This document shows positions 34,493-44,814 of a DNA stretch of 64,000 nt, piece after piece; position 1 is the stretch's first letter; each line of letters starts with the position of its first letter. The position numbers and the translations under genes were made by a program. The DNA comes from Sipunculus nudus (lineage: Eukaryota > Annelida > Sipuncula > Golfingiida > Sipunculidae), in contig CM049317.1 in assembly GCA_026874595.1 (NCBI GenBank), positions 45,162,401 to 45,226,400 on the forward strand. Reading direction: 5' to 3'. The notes under the pieces are model-generated. The model was not told the origin of the DNA and did no database searches. It worked only from the letters and a program-made list of their open reading frames with translations.

Positions 34493-34799
34493 GTATAAGA
34501 CCATTAAGCGTCTGTACGATTTCTTCCAAGGGCTTGTGAACCTTAAAAGTTGATTATTTTATATTATACTGAATGTAACTGGAATCTTAGGTATGATACC
34601 ATACATGTGTCCTGATACAATTCGAAAAGGGCAAAAAAAAAAAAAAAATACACGATACAAAGACTCAAAACGGTCAGTGGATACTTTAATTTATCCGCTT
34701 CTCAGTATTCACAACGCCCAAGTATTCAACAAAACAAAATTATTACAAATACTTATGCAGTAGTTGTCCCTGGCTCTTTCCACATGCTGTGTTTTGATT

Positions 34800-34875
34800 C
34801 TATAACTTGTTCCACAGGTCAACCATGAGTTTCCACTGTTTTGGGTACTCATCCTCCTTCCACACAAAGCAGCCC
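34800..34875 (-). pseudogene. Exon 3 (terminal) of copy B1
   Basis: 76 nt, acceptor gacag, stop TAG at 34,800-34,802. It contains the full C-terminal strand with both Trp residues (QWK and LWN). Confidence 0.8.
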
Positions 34876-36195
34876 CTGTCATGTAATCAGTGTATCAAGA
34901 TACAGGGCACATCTGAGTATAAGATATTAATAAGTAACCTTGGTAAATAAAATTATATCAAATATCGTTTAATACAGACTTTCCAAGCAGCAACACTAGG
35001 TCAATCAGTTGTCTTTTTATGCCAGCACATGAAAGTAGTGATCTCACATGCCACACATCTTATACATGTCTAGGGTGGCGGCCGGCCTAACTTTTTAAAA
35101 ATGGGTTAAGGCTGTGTACATATTACCCAGTAAAGGCCACACTAAAGATATTGTTCTACGGACAGATGTTGTTTTACGGTGCGAGTGGTGATTTTGTTCT
35201 TGTCTTTATGTAATTTTACCAACTTGCCATTAAAATGCTTGCTTCTGTTCCTGAAATGGTGTAAATGATTTACACAAATATTAATCAATTTTGATTCCTT
35301 TTAAAATATTTTGGATTCTCTTTTTTTCTTGTTTTGTTTAAATGCTCACCTCGGTCACGCTTTATTTGTGGTGATAGACCAGGGATTGTAATACTTTCAC
35401 ATTTTAAACTTTCCAACCGAAAGGCATCAATACAGGTTTGCCTTTCCGCAGAAAAATTGCCTTTCCGCTTAAGATGCATCCTACCATGATATCAAACTTT
35501 CAGTTAAACTTCGCTGATTCTGCAATCTTACATACCATCCTACATGCACACTTCCACGCAAATAGAACTGAATGTTTTCAATAGTAACACTGTTGTATCA
35601 AAAACACGATTGTGCAGTAAAAAAAAACAGGAATATATAGGAGATGAAGGCCTAAATGCCGGAAAGTATAAGAAATAACAGACCATTTTTAACACTAAAT
35701 GTAAGGAGTCGGTTACACACCATCTGTAGATTTTTTCATATTTGTGTCATGTTTGTTACTACTTATAAGCTACTTATGTGGGAAAACATATAGGTATTCA
35801 CCTTTCCAACGAATTGGTATAAAATGAAACATGTCTTTCTGTGTACCTGTTTTCCTGAAGAAATTACTTGACATGAAGTAAAGTGGATCATATCTCGAGG
35901 TGTGGCAACATTTGATGGGATTTAGATAGTATACACATTCCTGAGACCGTGATCTATAGGCTGACCATTGCGTGCAGGCAATTAACTAAAAGGGCTAGAA
36001 TAGACCCAACGAATTTGACACATCTGATTTTTCTATTCCTGTGTTCTCCTAATTCTTGTTTTTCTAACAGATTTTGTTTTTTACTCCAATTTTCTTACTT
36101 TTTTCGCAATCTCTGACTGATTTTGTTCTCTACTTCATTATACTTATTTTCCTTTAATCTATGACTGATTTTGATCGCTACTCTGGTGTACTTAC

Positions 36196-36350
36196 TTTCC
36201 CGTCTCCATTACAGACTGGTCCCTCCTGTCATGTTCGTAATGATAACACTGGATGGCCACGTCGCCGTAGACACTGATGCTGTCTTTATGCATACGGAAT
36301 TCTCTCGTCCCTCTCGCCATATATACCCCTGTGTATCAACACCAAGGCCG
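36196..36350 (-). pseudogene. Exon 2 of copy B1 with a one-base insertion
   Basis: 155 nt against 154 in A2. The extra base lies in a run near cacaggggtatatatg (reading the minus strand). After it the frame matches A2 (KDS, VYGDVA, YHYE) and joins exon 3 correctly. Confidence 0.75.
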
Positions 36351-36848
36351 CTGAAATAGTTAATAATCACAATGATTGAGAGCAATATGAAATTCAAATC
36401 TTAAACCAAAAGCAAACAGAAGTCTTAGATAGAAACGGGATGAAGATTTGATAAAGGAACAATTAATAAATATGACTTAAAACGGAACTTGTTATTTGAG
36501 GCAAAACAACGTTGGCTAAATTAAATATCCAGGGTCACCACGGTGAAGGCAGTGACTAAACATTATATAAAGTCATGCAAGATTAAAAAAACAGGATTGA
36601 AGGAGACGGATTCGTCAAGGAATTAAAGAGCATGGATTCTAAAATTGCCGACACATAGATAAATATTGAAAACACTTGACTGAGACTTTTCCTGAAACCA
36701 TACCTTTTGTGTTATTATTTTTGTTATTAGGATTTCAGAAGATGACCCTATAAGGGTTGTCGCATGAAGCTTTTTAGACTCATTTTATATCTTTGGTAGA
36801 CTTTTTAAAGAGAAATGTTTATTACGAGAAATATAAGTTTCAACCTAC

Positions 36849-36992
36849 GTTTACCGTGGTAAAAATGGGGTCCAGGTGGCATGGAATACGCATCTGACGT
36901 GTAAACGCGGTCGACCCCGTGCTCTAGGTCCTTGTTATGGTACATCGCCTGAAACACTTTGTTCTGGTCCATGATCTGTGACTTGTCATCAC
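36849..36992 (-). pseudogene. Exon 1 (first recognised) of copy B1
   Basis: 144 nt, same length and phases as 18,236-18,379. The sequence at the protein level is close to the A2 exon, with GDDKS, FQAMY and DRVYTSDAYSM identical. Confidence 0.75.
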
Positions 36993-37019
36993 CTGAACGT
37001 AAACATACATACAGTAAAT

Positions 37020-37479
37020 CCCGTTAATACGGACACCTTCAAATATTATTTTGTATAATATTTATGTGAAGCCATCGAATTCAGGGTCTAAATCGATATA
37101 TAAATATGTTGGTATACTGGCATGGTGATCGCTATACCAGGATTGTGCGTTGACGTACAGAAAATGACTTTTAAGTGACCTGTGAACTTTACGTCATGAA
37201 ACCGTAAACAGCATCACCAAAAGAAGAATTGGTTTATTCAGAACCAAACATCATTCGGGACATTTCTCTTACAATCTAGTATTTTCAACACTGGCTGTTA
37301 TTGTGACGCCCCCAGGAGTCCTTCTATAACTTAAGAAAATGCTACGAGATGCATGTCATTTACGTCTGTGGAGGCTTTAAACCAGTGACGACGTCATTAC
37401 ATCTGTGATGTCATTAACTCTATTCAGATTAAAGCAGCCGCACACAAATGTACCTCGGATGCCTTTGTAGATATTCTAT

Positions 37480-37537
<58 letters not shown>

Positions 37538-37617
37538 ATTGATTAAAATGTTGGTGTCGATGTCTCTCCTCTGTTAATGTTCATTGACTGTTTCAAGCCA
37601 ACACCCGGAGAATTTAG

Positions 37618-37666
<49 letters not shown>

Positions 37667-38828
37667 TTATTTTTATATATATTATAAATTAATTTACGGT
37701 TAGTTTGACTTCATCAGTTTGTTCGACAAATCTGTTTCGTGAAAGCAGCAGTCAAGCGGGCTCACTCTTCAGGTACAAACTGGAGTGAACAAATATCTGG
37801 GTGAAGTATGTCATAATTGGGAGGATTAAACTGGGGTTACTAAATCCGGTGAGGCATGTATTTAAGAGTTTTCTGTTATGTTGGTGAATAGGGGTACTGG
37901 GTGCCTGGCTTATTGTACTATATTAAGACTATTATGAAGCGCTCAAGGATCTGTTGGTTTGCTTAAAGTTAATCAATACCCAAGGTGTTGGTTCGGTCAG
38001 GGGATCAGTGGATTAGTAGTCCATATGATTGTTCCTGCACACATTGGCTGGGTTCTGGAGACTGCATATTTAACTTTATTATTGTCGGCTTAAAATTATT
38101 TATGGTTACATAGGTATTTAGTTTTATGTTTGCATGACGATGTCAGCTCGTTCCTATTGTTTAGTGTACTCAGATCAGGTCGGCCATTTTTTGTATTTCT
38201 TGGTGGTGCATAAATTACAGTTTTGGACGAGTTGGAATAAGCTCTGCATTTTGCCATAATTTTCCATTTTACCGAATGGGGTATATGTGGGGTACGTCCA
38301 CACGTATTGGCTTAATGTTGTACTATTTCTGTATTTTTCATTCCTGAAACTTCTGATGTGTCCATGGTATCTCGTTTTAAATGCGTTTTCTGTTAGTATG
38401 TTTCCACTTGTTTGTTGTCTTGTCTGGTAACTGTGGCCTGGTAAATTATGCTTTGAGTGAGGCATCCTTCTTTGATTGGGTATTCTTTCGGGTTTCTACA
38501 TTTTCAGTGTTTGTTTATGCTTTCTGTTTTTTTTTTCTTTTATTCTGTCATTGTAAAGTCGTCCTTTGATGTGTGTTGAAATGACCTGCTTCATGTTAGG
38601 CATGCAACGATAGCTGATTTTTACGGTGTTTTGGATTTTGTGTAAACTGTGGTCGGGGGGGGGGGGGGCTATTGTCAAGAAGCTGTGGGAACTTTTTTCC
38701 TATATTCGTGTTTACGTAGGCGCTGTTTGGGAGATTGAACCACGTTTTGTTCCTCCTTCTGTCTCTCTTCTTTCCGTCAGTGTTGTGTTGTTGCGAGCGG
38801 TTGTACTTGAGTTTAAAATTGTATCCGC

Positions 38829-38882
<54 letters not shown>

Positions 38883-39168
38883 CACTCGCCCGTGAATTCT
38901 AGAACTCGGATTCTAGATTCGAATCACCTTTGATAGGGACAGAGATATTGTAGAGATTGTTAATTACATGTCCGGATAGACACATAATTACGAAAACCAA
39001 ACAAACAAACAGACAGACAAACAGACCAGATTGCAATACGCCCTTCCTCCAAGGAGACGTATATAACAAAATATAAATGTATTTTATATTTATAGTCTTA
39101 TACATATGTTTAATTTATATTATTTGAAGTCGGCCCCAGTAATGTAAGTTGAATAGATTGCCAAAAAG

Positions 39169-39266
<98 letters not shown>

Positions 39267-39850
39267 ATTGTGTCAAATCAGTCATTTTGTAAAATGCCTT
39301 AAATTTTCAGTCAATTTACAAATTGCCTGACTCACTCAGTCACTTTACAAAACGACTAAAAATTTTCAGGCAGTTTACAAAGTGACTGAAAAATCAGTCG
39401 GTTTATTTGAAACATTGACTAAAATGTAAAAATAATGAAATATTATTGTTTTAAATGACAAAGATTTAAATGATATTTTTATGTATTTCATATCACTTAC
39501 TCTTTCAAAATATTAATGTGTTTTACATCATATTATTGCACGGCTTTATGATTAATAAAATAAAATCCGTCCATTCGGCTTAAATCTGGTTATTTAATAG
39601 AAAACTATGTAATCATCTGTGATGTAAATATTATTCCCTCTAAGGGGAACAATTCCTTTCGCACGTTGGGAATGGGCGTTTTCGGGCTGTCCCCTACCTC
39701 AGAGCTGGGAAATTGTTACCATTTTTCTTACAAAATTTCGAAGCAATTTTGGCATAAAATAACTGGGAATATACCCTCTTGAGAAACCAACAACATATAA
39801 GGGTTTACCTATAATAATCGGGGAGGCAAACGTCCCTTAATATACTAGTA
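37020..39850. other. Segment kept only in copy B, with several (TA)n tracts
   Basis: No coding motif. TA microsatellites lie at about 37,480-37,535, 37,628-37,662, 38,834-38,880 and 39,170-39,263; a G-run lies at 38,656-38,667. Near 39,270-39,410 the phrase gtcagtttacaaattgcctga recurs in several degenerate forms of about 40 bases. Confidence 0.55.
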
Positions 39851-40897
39851 TATCGCAACTATCGTTTTGACATTGCAGTCTGTTTTTGATGATTAGCGCA
39901 TCCGAACTGCCATTGCTACTGGGCTCACACGTATGTAGCTTACCGACTGAATCGGTCAACCTCTTAATTTATTTACCCGGTAGTTACCTTTACATTCCAG
40001 CACAAGGAGAAGAAAACAAAGGGAGATATGCAAAGTTCTCATGTTGTCCCGGGCAAATATTCAGTGTTTTGTTCCCGCTGCTTGTCTGCTTGCAGCTTGT
40101 TCTAATTATATTTCTTTATACATGAATCATAGGTTAACAAACAAATTAAACGGGAAATATGTTGAATTCAGTAGAATTTCAATTACCACTGAGGTAACAT
40201 ATGTAACCTGAATAATTTATCACCTCCTACCGTATAGGATGTTACACTTATTAAATTATTCACATATGCAGGTACTAAGCGACTCTACGATGCTCATTTG
40301 ATGACAAAAGAATAAAATATTGATAACAATTTACAAGTATTATGTTACTGTTTTTATCAAAACTGTTCGCTGGGCCTTTTAATCCGAGGAATTTTTATTA
40401 ACTATATCCTCTTGTAGTTAAAAGAATTCCATGTCAATTGAAATTATTTTGTCACGGCTGAAAAATGTTTACGCGTCACCTGACCGACCCTATAGTTAAA
40501 GCAACGAAACAACCTAACCCGCTTAACTCGTGATGGTCCAACTAGAAAAAAAATCACGTGATGTGCTAATAGAGTGGAGATATACATATGATCTGTGCAT
40601 GCAGCTCCGTCCGGTGGTGGTTGCCTGTACATGTGTATATTTGGTGAAATAATGAACGTAATTAAAAATCTGCAAATTAATAGAGATCAAAAGATAATAT
40701 CGAAAGAGGAGTGTATCAACGAAGAGGTTTGATCATTTTATTTACTCTGTGTTATATCTAATATCGTTGAAAGCTTATATTCTTTGCAAACTTTTCATTG
40801 TGACATAATTAAGTAGCATATCACACTGTGATTCTTAACAGCAGTAACTTAAGGATAGAGGCTTCAAGTTAGTCGTCTGTTCAGGAATTATACCCCG

Positions 40898-40914
40898 GGG
40901 GGGGGGGGGGGGGG
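40898..40914. repeat. Poly-G tract, copy B
   Basis: Collinear with 5,263-5,274 and flanked by the same ac/tacacggga context; the run is longer here. Confidence 0.9.
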
Positions 40915-41282
40915 TACACGGGAGATGCTCTACAGGATCGTTTGTGTAGATTATTGAGAAATTTTCAATCATGTGAATCATATTCCTCGTATGATATGCA
41001 TCATAATAAATTAAGAAGGTCAATCGACAAAATCGTTTTTTTTTTCTCGTATTTTTTCTCCCTCACGTCAGTGTATGTGCGTGTGATGTACGTATACGTG
41101 TATGCGTTTGTAAATATCCATGAGTGTGTGTACTTGCCAAAACCGTTTGCAACGTTAATTTGGGTAAGTGTTTTTGAATGAAAAATCTGACTCGTATGCG
41201 ATGTATTTTTTGAAAAAAAAGGATATTGTAATATATGAAACACAGAGATAAAAGTTGATTATTCACTTTCACAGTTCACACT

Positions 41283-41340
41283 TTAATATATTCTTGCATT
41301 GCTGGACTTCCAAGAGTCCTTCCGCCACACAAAAATACCC
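41283..41340 (-). pseudogene. Orphan terminal exon, NTF2-like gene copy B2
   Basis: Acceptor tatcag, then a frame reading GIFVWRKDSWKSSNARIY and TAA. The first half matches the A2 terminal exon (5,676-5,736), and its position in copy B is equivalent. The second half (LMVDIWNKF in relatives) is lost by a deletion. No matching exons 1-2 exist to the right: that side is occupied by the 36-bp array and then by the 187-bp satellite. Confidence 0.68.
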
Positions 41341-41398
41341 CTGATAACATTCATAAATACCTTTATAATATGATGAAGTAGTTAAACAGAAACGTGAT

Positions 41399-44300
41399 AT
41401 GAATAATCATGAACACCTTGATCATAAAAAGGTCCCTAAAAGGTACATAAAACTGCCTACCAAATCAACATTGTCTGTTTCTCAATTCACGCATACTTCA
41501 TCAACATTGTCTGTTTCTGCATTCACGCCTACTTCATCAACATTGTCTGTTTCTGCAATCACGCCTACTTCAACAACATTGTCTGTGTCTGCAATCACGC
41601 CTACTTCAACAACATTGTCTATGTCTGCAATCACGCCTACTTCAACAACATTGTCTGTGTCTGCAATCACGCCTACTTCATCAACATTGTCTGTTTCTAA
41701 AATCACGCCTACTTCATCAACATTGTCTGTTTCTAAAATCACGCCTACTTCATCAACATTGTCTGTTTCTAAAATCACGCCTACTTCATCAACATTGTCT
41801 GTTTCTGCAATCACGCCTACTTCAACAACATTGTCTATGTCTGCAATCACGCCTACTTCATCAACATTGTCTATGTCTGCAATCACGCCTACTTCATCAA
41901 CATTGTCTGTTTCTGCAATCACGCCTACTTCATCAACATTGTCTGTTTCTAAAATCACGCCTACTTCATCAACATTGTCTGTTTCTAAAATCACGCCTAC
42001 TTCAACAACATTGTCTGTTTCTAAAATCACGCCTACTTCATCAACATTGTCTGTTTCTAAAATCACGCCTACTTCATCAACATTGTCTGTTTCTAAAATC
42101 ACGCCTACTTCATCAACATTGTCTGTTTCTGCAATCACGCCTACTTCAACAACATTGTCTATGTCTGCAATCACGCCTACTTCATCAACATTGTCTGTTT
42201 CTAAAATCACGCCTACTTCATCAACATTGTCTGTTTCTGCAATCACGCCTACTTCATCAACATTGTCTGTTTCTAAAATCACGCCTACTTCATCAACATT
42301 GTCTGTTTCTAAAATCACGCCTACTTCAACAACATTGTCTGTTTCTAAAATCACGCCTACTTCATCAACATTGTCTGTTTCTGCAATCACGCCTACTTCA
42401 ACAACATTGTCTATGTCTGCAATCACGCCTACTTCAACAACATTGTCTGTGTCTGCAATCACGCCTACTTCATCAACATTGTCTGTTTCTAAAATCACGC
42501 CTACTTCATCAACATTGTCTGTTTCTAAAATCACGCCTACTTCATCAACATTGTCTGTTTCTAAAATCACGCCTACTTCATCAACATTGCCTGTTTCTGC
42601 AATCACGCCTACTTCATCAACATTGTCTGTTTCTGCAATCACGCCTACTTCATCAACATTGTCTGTTTCTGCAATCACGCCTACTTCATCAACATTGTCT
42701 GATTCTGCAATCACGCCTACTTCAACAACATTGTCTGTTTCTGCAATCACGCCTACTTCAACAACATTGTCTGTGTCTGCAATCACGCCTACTTCAACAA
42801 CATTGTCTGTGTCTGCAATCACGCCTACTTCAACAACATTGTCTGTGTCTGCAATCACGCCTACTTCATCAACATTGTCTGTGTCTGCAATCACGCCTAC
42901 TTCAACAACATTGTCTGTGTCTGCAATCACGCCTACTTCAACAACATTGTCTGTGTCTGCAATCACGCCTACTTCAACAACATTGTCTGTGTCTGCAATC
43001 ACGCCTACTTCATCAACATTGTCTGTGTCTGCAATCACGCCTACTTCATCAACATTGTCTGTGTCTGCAATCACGCCTACTTCATCAACATTGTCTGTGT
43101 CTGCAATCACGCCTACTTCATCAACATTGTCTGTGTCTGCAATCACGCCTACTTCATCAACATTGTCTGTGTCTGCAATCACGCCTACTTCAACAACATT
43201 GTCTGTGTCTGCAATCACGCCTACTTCAACAACATTGTCTGTGTCTGCAATCACGCCTACTTCAACAACATTGTCTGTGTCTGCAATCACGCCTACTTCA
43301 ACAACATTGCCTGTGTCTGCAATCACGCCTACTTCATCAACATTGCCTGTGTCTGCAATCACGCCTACTTCATCAACATTGCCTGTGTCTGCAATCACGC
43401 CTACTTCATCAACATTGCCTGTGTCTGCAATCACGCCTACTTCATCAACATTGTCTGTTTCTGCAATCACGCCTACTTCATCAACATTGTCTGCTTCTAC
43501 AATCACGCCTACTCCATCAACATTGTCTGCTTCTGAAATCACGCCTACTCCATCAACATTGTCTGTTTCTGCAATCACGCCTACTCCATCAACATTGTCT
43601 GTTTCTGCAATCACGCCTACTCCATCAACATTGTCTGTGTCTGCAATCACGCCTACTCCATCAACATTGTCTGTTTCTGCAATCACGCCTACTTCATCAA
43701 CATTGTCTGTGTCTGCAATCACGCCTACTTCAACAACATTGTCTGTGTCTGCAATCACGCCTACTTCAACAACATTGTCTGTGTCTGCAATCACGCCTAC
43801 TTCAACAACATTGTCTGTGTCTGCAATCACGCCTACTTCAACAACATTGCCTGTGTCTGCAATCACGCCTACTTCAACAACATTGCCTGTTTCTGCAATC
43901 ACGCCTACTTCAACAACATTGTCTGTGTCTGCAATCACGCCTACTTCATCAACATTGTCTGTGTCTGCAATCACGCCTACTTCAACAACATTGTCTGTGT
44001 CTGCAATCACGCCTACTTCAACAACATTGTCTGTGTCTGCAATCACGCCTACTTCAACAACATTGTCTGTGTCTGCAATCACGCCTACTTCATCAACATT
44101 GTCTGTGTCTGCAATCACGCCTACTTCATCAACATTGTCTGTGTCTGCAATCACGCCTACTTCATCAACATTGTCTGTGTCTGCAATCACGCCTACTTCA
44201 TCAACATTGTCTGTGTCTGCAATCACGCCTACTTCAACAACATTGTCTGTTTCTGCAATCACGCCTACTTCAACAACATTGTCTGTGTCTGCAATCACGC

Positions 44301-44809
44301 CTACTTCAACAACATTGTCTGTGTCTGCAATCACGCCTACTTCATCAACATTGTCTGTGTCTGCAATCACGCCTACTTCAACAACATTGTCTGTGTCTGC
44401 AATCACGCCTACTTCATCAACATTCTCTGTGTCTGCAATCACGCCTACTTCAACAACATTGTCTGTGTCTGCAATCACGCCTACTTCATCAACATTGTCT
44501 GTGTCTGCAATCACGCCTACTTCATCAACATTGTCTGTGTCTGCAATCACGCCTACTTTATCAACATTGTCTGTGTCTGCAATCACGCCTACTTCATCAA
44601 CATTGTCTGTGTCTGCAATCACGCCTACTTCATCAACATTGTCTGTGTCTGCAATCACGCCTACTTCATCAACATTGTCTGTGTCTGCAATCACGCCTAC
44701 TTCAACAACATTGTCTGTATCTGCAATCACGCCTACTTCAACAACATTGTCTGTGTCTGCAATCACGCCTACTTCAACAACATTCCCTGCAAACAATAAT
44801 GCGTTCTAA
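41399..44809 (+). CDS. Very long open frame across the 36-bp minisatellite, doubtful coding status
   Basis: An uninterrupted frame of 1,136 codons begins at 41,399 with about 23 non-repeat residues (MNNHEHLDHKK..). It then encodes about 92 copies of a 12-residue Ser/Thr-rich repeat, SVSAITPTSSTL, and ends with PANNNAF. The composition resembles a mucin-type O-glycosylated stalk. Against it: there is no signal peptide at the start and no domain at either end; the opposite strand is equally open over 1,104 codons; and the collinear copy A array is full of frameshifts and lies in an intron of a minus-strand gene. A unit length divisible by three plus rapid homogenisation can explain an open frame without selection. 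Confidence 0.2.
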   Translation: MNNHEHLDHKKVPKRYIKLPTKSTLSVSQFTHTSSTLSVSAFTPTSSTLSVSAITPTSTTLSVSAITPTSTTLSMSAITPTSTTLSVSAITPTSSTLSVSKITPTSSTLSVSKITPTSSTLSVSKITPTSSTLSVSAITPTSTTLSMSAITPTSSTLSMSAITPTSSTLSVSAITPTSSTLSVSKITPTSSTLSVSKITPTSTTLSVSKITPTSSTLSVSKITPTSSTLSVSKITPTSSTLSVSAITPTSTTLSMSAITPTSSTLSVSKITPTSSTLSVSAITPTSSTLSVSKITPTSSTLSVSKITPTSTTLSVSKITPTSSTLSVSAITPTSTTLSMSAITPTSTTLSVSAITPTSSTLSVSKITPTSSTLSVSKITPTSSTLSVSKITPTSSTLPVSAITPTSSTLSVSAITPTSSTLSVSAITPTSSTLSDSAITPTSTTLSVSAITPTSTTLSVSAITPTSTTLSVSAITPTSTTLSVSAITPTSSTLSVSAITPTSTTLSVSAITPTSTTLSVSAITPTSTTLSVSAITPTSSTLSVSAITPTSSTLSVSAITPTSSTLSVSAITPTSSTLSVSAITPTSSTLSVSAITPTSTTLSVSAITPTSTTLSVSAITPTSTTLSVSAITPTSTTLPVSAITPTSSTLPVSAITPTSSTLPVSAITPTSSTLPVSAITPTSSTLSVSAITPTSSTLSASTITPTPSTLSASEITPTPSTLSVSAITPTPSTLSVSAITPTPSTLSVSAITPTPSTLSVSAITPTSSTLSVSAITPTSTTLSVSAITPTSTTLSVSAITPTSTTLSVSAITPTSTTLPVSAITPTSTTLPVSAITPTSTTLSVSAITPTSSTLSVSAITPTSTTLSVSAITPTSTTLSVSAITPTSTTLSVSAITPTSSTLSVSAITPTSSTLSVSAITPTSSTLSVSAITPTSSTLSVSAITPTSTTLSVSAITPTSTTLSVSAITPTSTTLSVSAITPTSSTLSVSAITPTSTTLSVSAITPTSSTFSVSAITPTSTTLSVSAITPTSSTLSVSAITPTSSTLSVSAITPTLSTLSVSAITPTSSTLSVSAITPTSSTLSVSAITPTSSTLSVSAITPTSTTLSVSAITPTSTTLSVSAITPTSTTFPANNNAF
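41468..44792. repeat. 36-bp minisatellite, uniform copy B array
   Basis: About 92 units of aatcacgcctacttcatcaa + cattgtctgtttctgc with almost no length variation. Units differ at a few fixed positions: tcatca/tcaaca, gtttct/gtgtct/atgtct, gcaatc/aaaatc, and rare ccatca and gcctgt forms. The variants are clustered: aaaatc units occur only in about the first 31 units, ccatca units at 43,510-43,660, and gtgtct dominates the second half. That pattern indicates block duplication. Confidence 0.96.
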
Positions 44810-44814
44810 AAACG

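Larger units (their letters stand above)
34800..36992 (-). pseudogene. NTF2-like (SnoaL/DUF4440-type) gene copy B1, frameshifted in exon 2
   Basis: Three minus-strand exons are present with good boundaries: 36,992-36,849 (144 nt, acceptor ttcag, donor C/GTAGGT), 36,350-36,196 (155 nt, acceptor tttcag, donor AAA/GTAAGT) and 34,875-34,800 (76 nt, ending TAG). Exon 1 carries FQAMY, DRVYTSDAYSMPPG and FYHGK; exon 2 MHKDSISVYGDVAIQCYHYE; exon 3 GCFVWKEDEYPKQWKLMVDL and WNKL. Exon 2 has one base more than its A2 counterpart, near the MHQAYM position, which shifts the frame between its first ten codons and the rest. All else looks intact, and exon 3 is the best-preserved terminal exon in the window. 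A sequencing error is possible; otherwise this is a young pseudogene. The first exon with a start codon was not found. Confidence 0.75.
31025..44800. repeat. Segmental duplication, copy B
   Basis: Collinear partner of copy A. The left boundary is near 31,025, where unique sequence gives way to the block that opens the window. Differences from copy A are an approximately 150-base insertion at 31,960-32,110, an approximately 670-base insertion inside the 25-bp minisatellite (33,125-33,795), the retained segment 36.1-39.85 kb with two exons of an NTF2-like gene, and a much longer and more uniform 36-bp minisatellite. The right boundary is the junction with the 187-bp satellite at about 44,800. 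Confidence 0.88.
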
